Assembly (NCBI GenBank): GCA_964431735.1
Contig: CAYSLJ010000075.1
Coordinates: 1 to 33,539 of the forward strand
Direction of reading: 5' to 3'
DNA length: 33,539 nt
DNA from: CALARM01 sp964431735
GTDB taxonomy: Bacteria > Vulcanimicrobiota > SpSt-956 > JAKJGF01
The translations under genes were made by a program, and so were the position numbers. Below the pieces are notes generated by a model. It saw only the letters and a list, made by a program, of their open reading frames with translations. It was not told the origin of the DNA and made no database searches. Of the stretch, positions 33,430 to 33,539 are shown piece by piece; within the stretch, counting starts at the first letter, position 1; each line of letters opens with the position of its first letter.

Positions 33430-33539
33430 GGAAGAATCCTGCTAACCTGTAATAAAAATGGTGTTAATTATTATAAGGAATTACAATTAAGGGACTGTAA
33501 GAAAATAACCCTGGCAAATTGTTAGAACGGTTATCATCC

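Overview
The window is a gene-dense, AT-rich stretch of bacterial chromosome holding 23 supported protein genes. I see no tRNA, rRNA, CRISPR array, insertion sequence or phage gene. The lineage cannot be fixed from sequence alone. A HlyD-like membrane protein followed by yggS and sepF is the cell-division neighbourhood typical of Firmicutes, Actinobacteria and Cyanobacteria. Two PilT-type ATPases, a zinc-ribbon Ser/Thr kinase, a DUF2298 protein and an Agl23-like protein suggest an uncultured, Terrabacteria-like lineage with complex regulation. Shine-Dalgarno sites are clear, with GTG and TTG starts in several places.

Layout. (1) About 114-4464, minus strand: a secreted protein of unknown function, an overlapping pair (M14 zinc carboxypeptidase, then a GalU-like nucleotidyltransferase with altered active-site positions), a 640-base gap rich in repeats, and a HAD-type 5'-nucleotidase. 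(2) 4520-7896, minus: a small beta-rich protein, a Cache-GGDEF-like membrane receptor and a zinc-ribbon kinase, which look like a signalling cassette. (3) 8036-16620, minus: an envelope-glycan cluster of an FAD amine-oxidase-like enzyme, a DUF2298 membrane protein, a PHP phosphoesterase, a decaprenyl-phosphate phosphoribosyltransferase-like UbiA protein and an Agl23-like GT-C protein ending in an NHL propeller. (4) 17014-24967, minus: a four-helix membrane protein, a PilT fused to a UPF0175 domain, a second PilT carrying about 700 residues of mostly coiled coil and lacking its histidine motifs, the HlyD-like protein, yggS and sepF. (5) 25329-28907, plus: an HspR-like MerR regulator, a CtpA protease, a protein of unknown family and a DUF192 lipoprotein. 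(6) 28939-33429, minus: a 1496-residue propeller-coil-TPR-propeller scaffold.

The most unusual feature is not a protein. Many intergenic gaps carry short tandem arrays with a strict 7-base period, in several sequence families. The most distinctive unit is CGT-N-ACG, a self-complementary heptamer whose centre is seen as each of the four bases. Other arrays run across stop codons, so that at least six genes end inside one, and one GTG start lies in one. A 108-base dispersed repeat carries such an array at its core. They recall the heptanucleotide STRR repeats of filamentous cyanobacteria, but the units differ.

The best candidate for an undescribed pathway is region 3: genes that could make a polyprenyl-phosphate pentose and consume it through two GT-C-like membrane proteins of unknown function.
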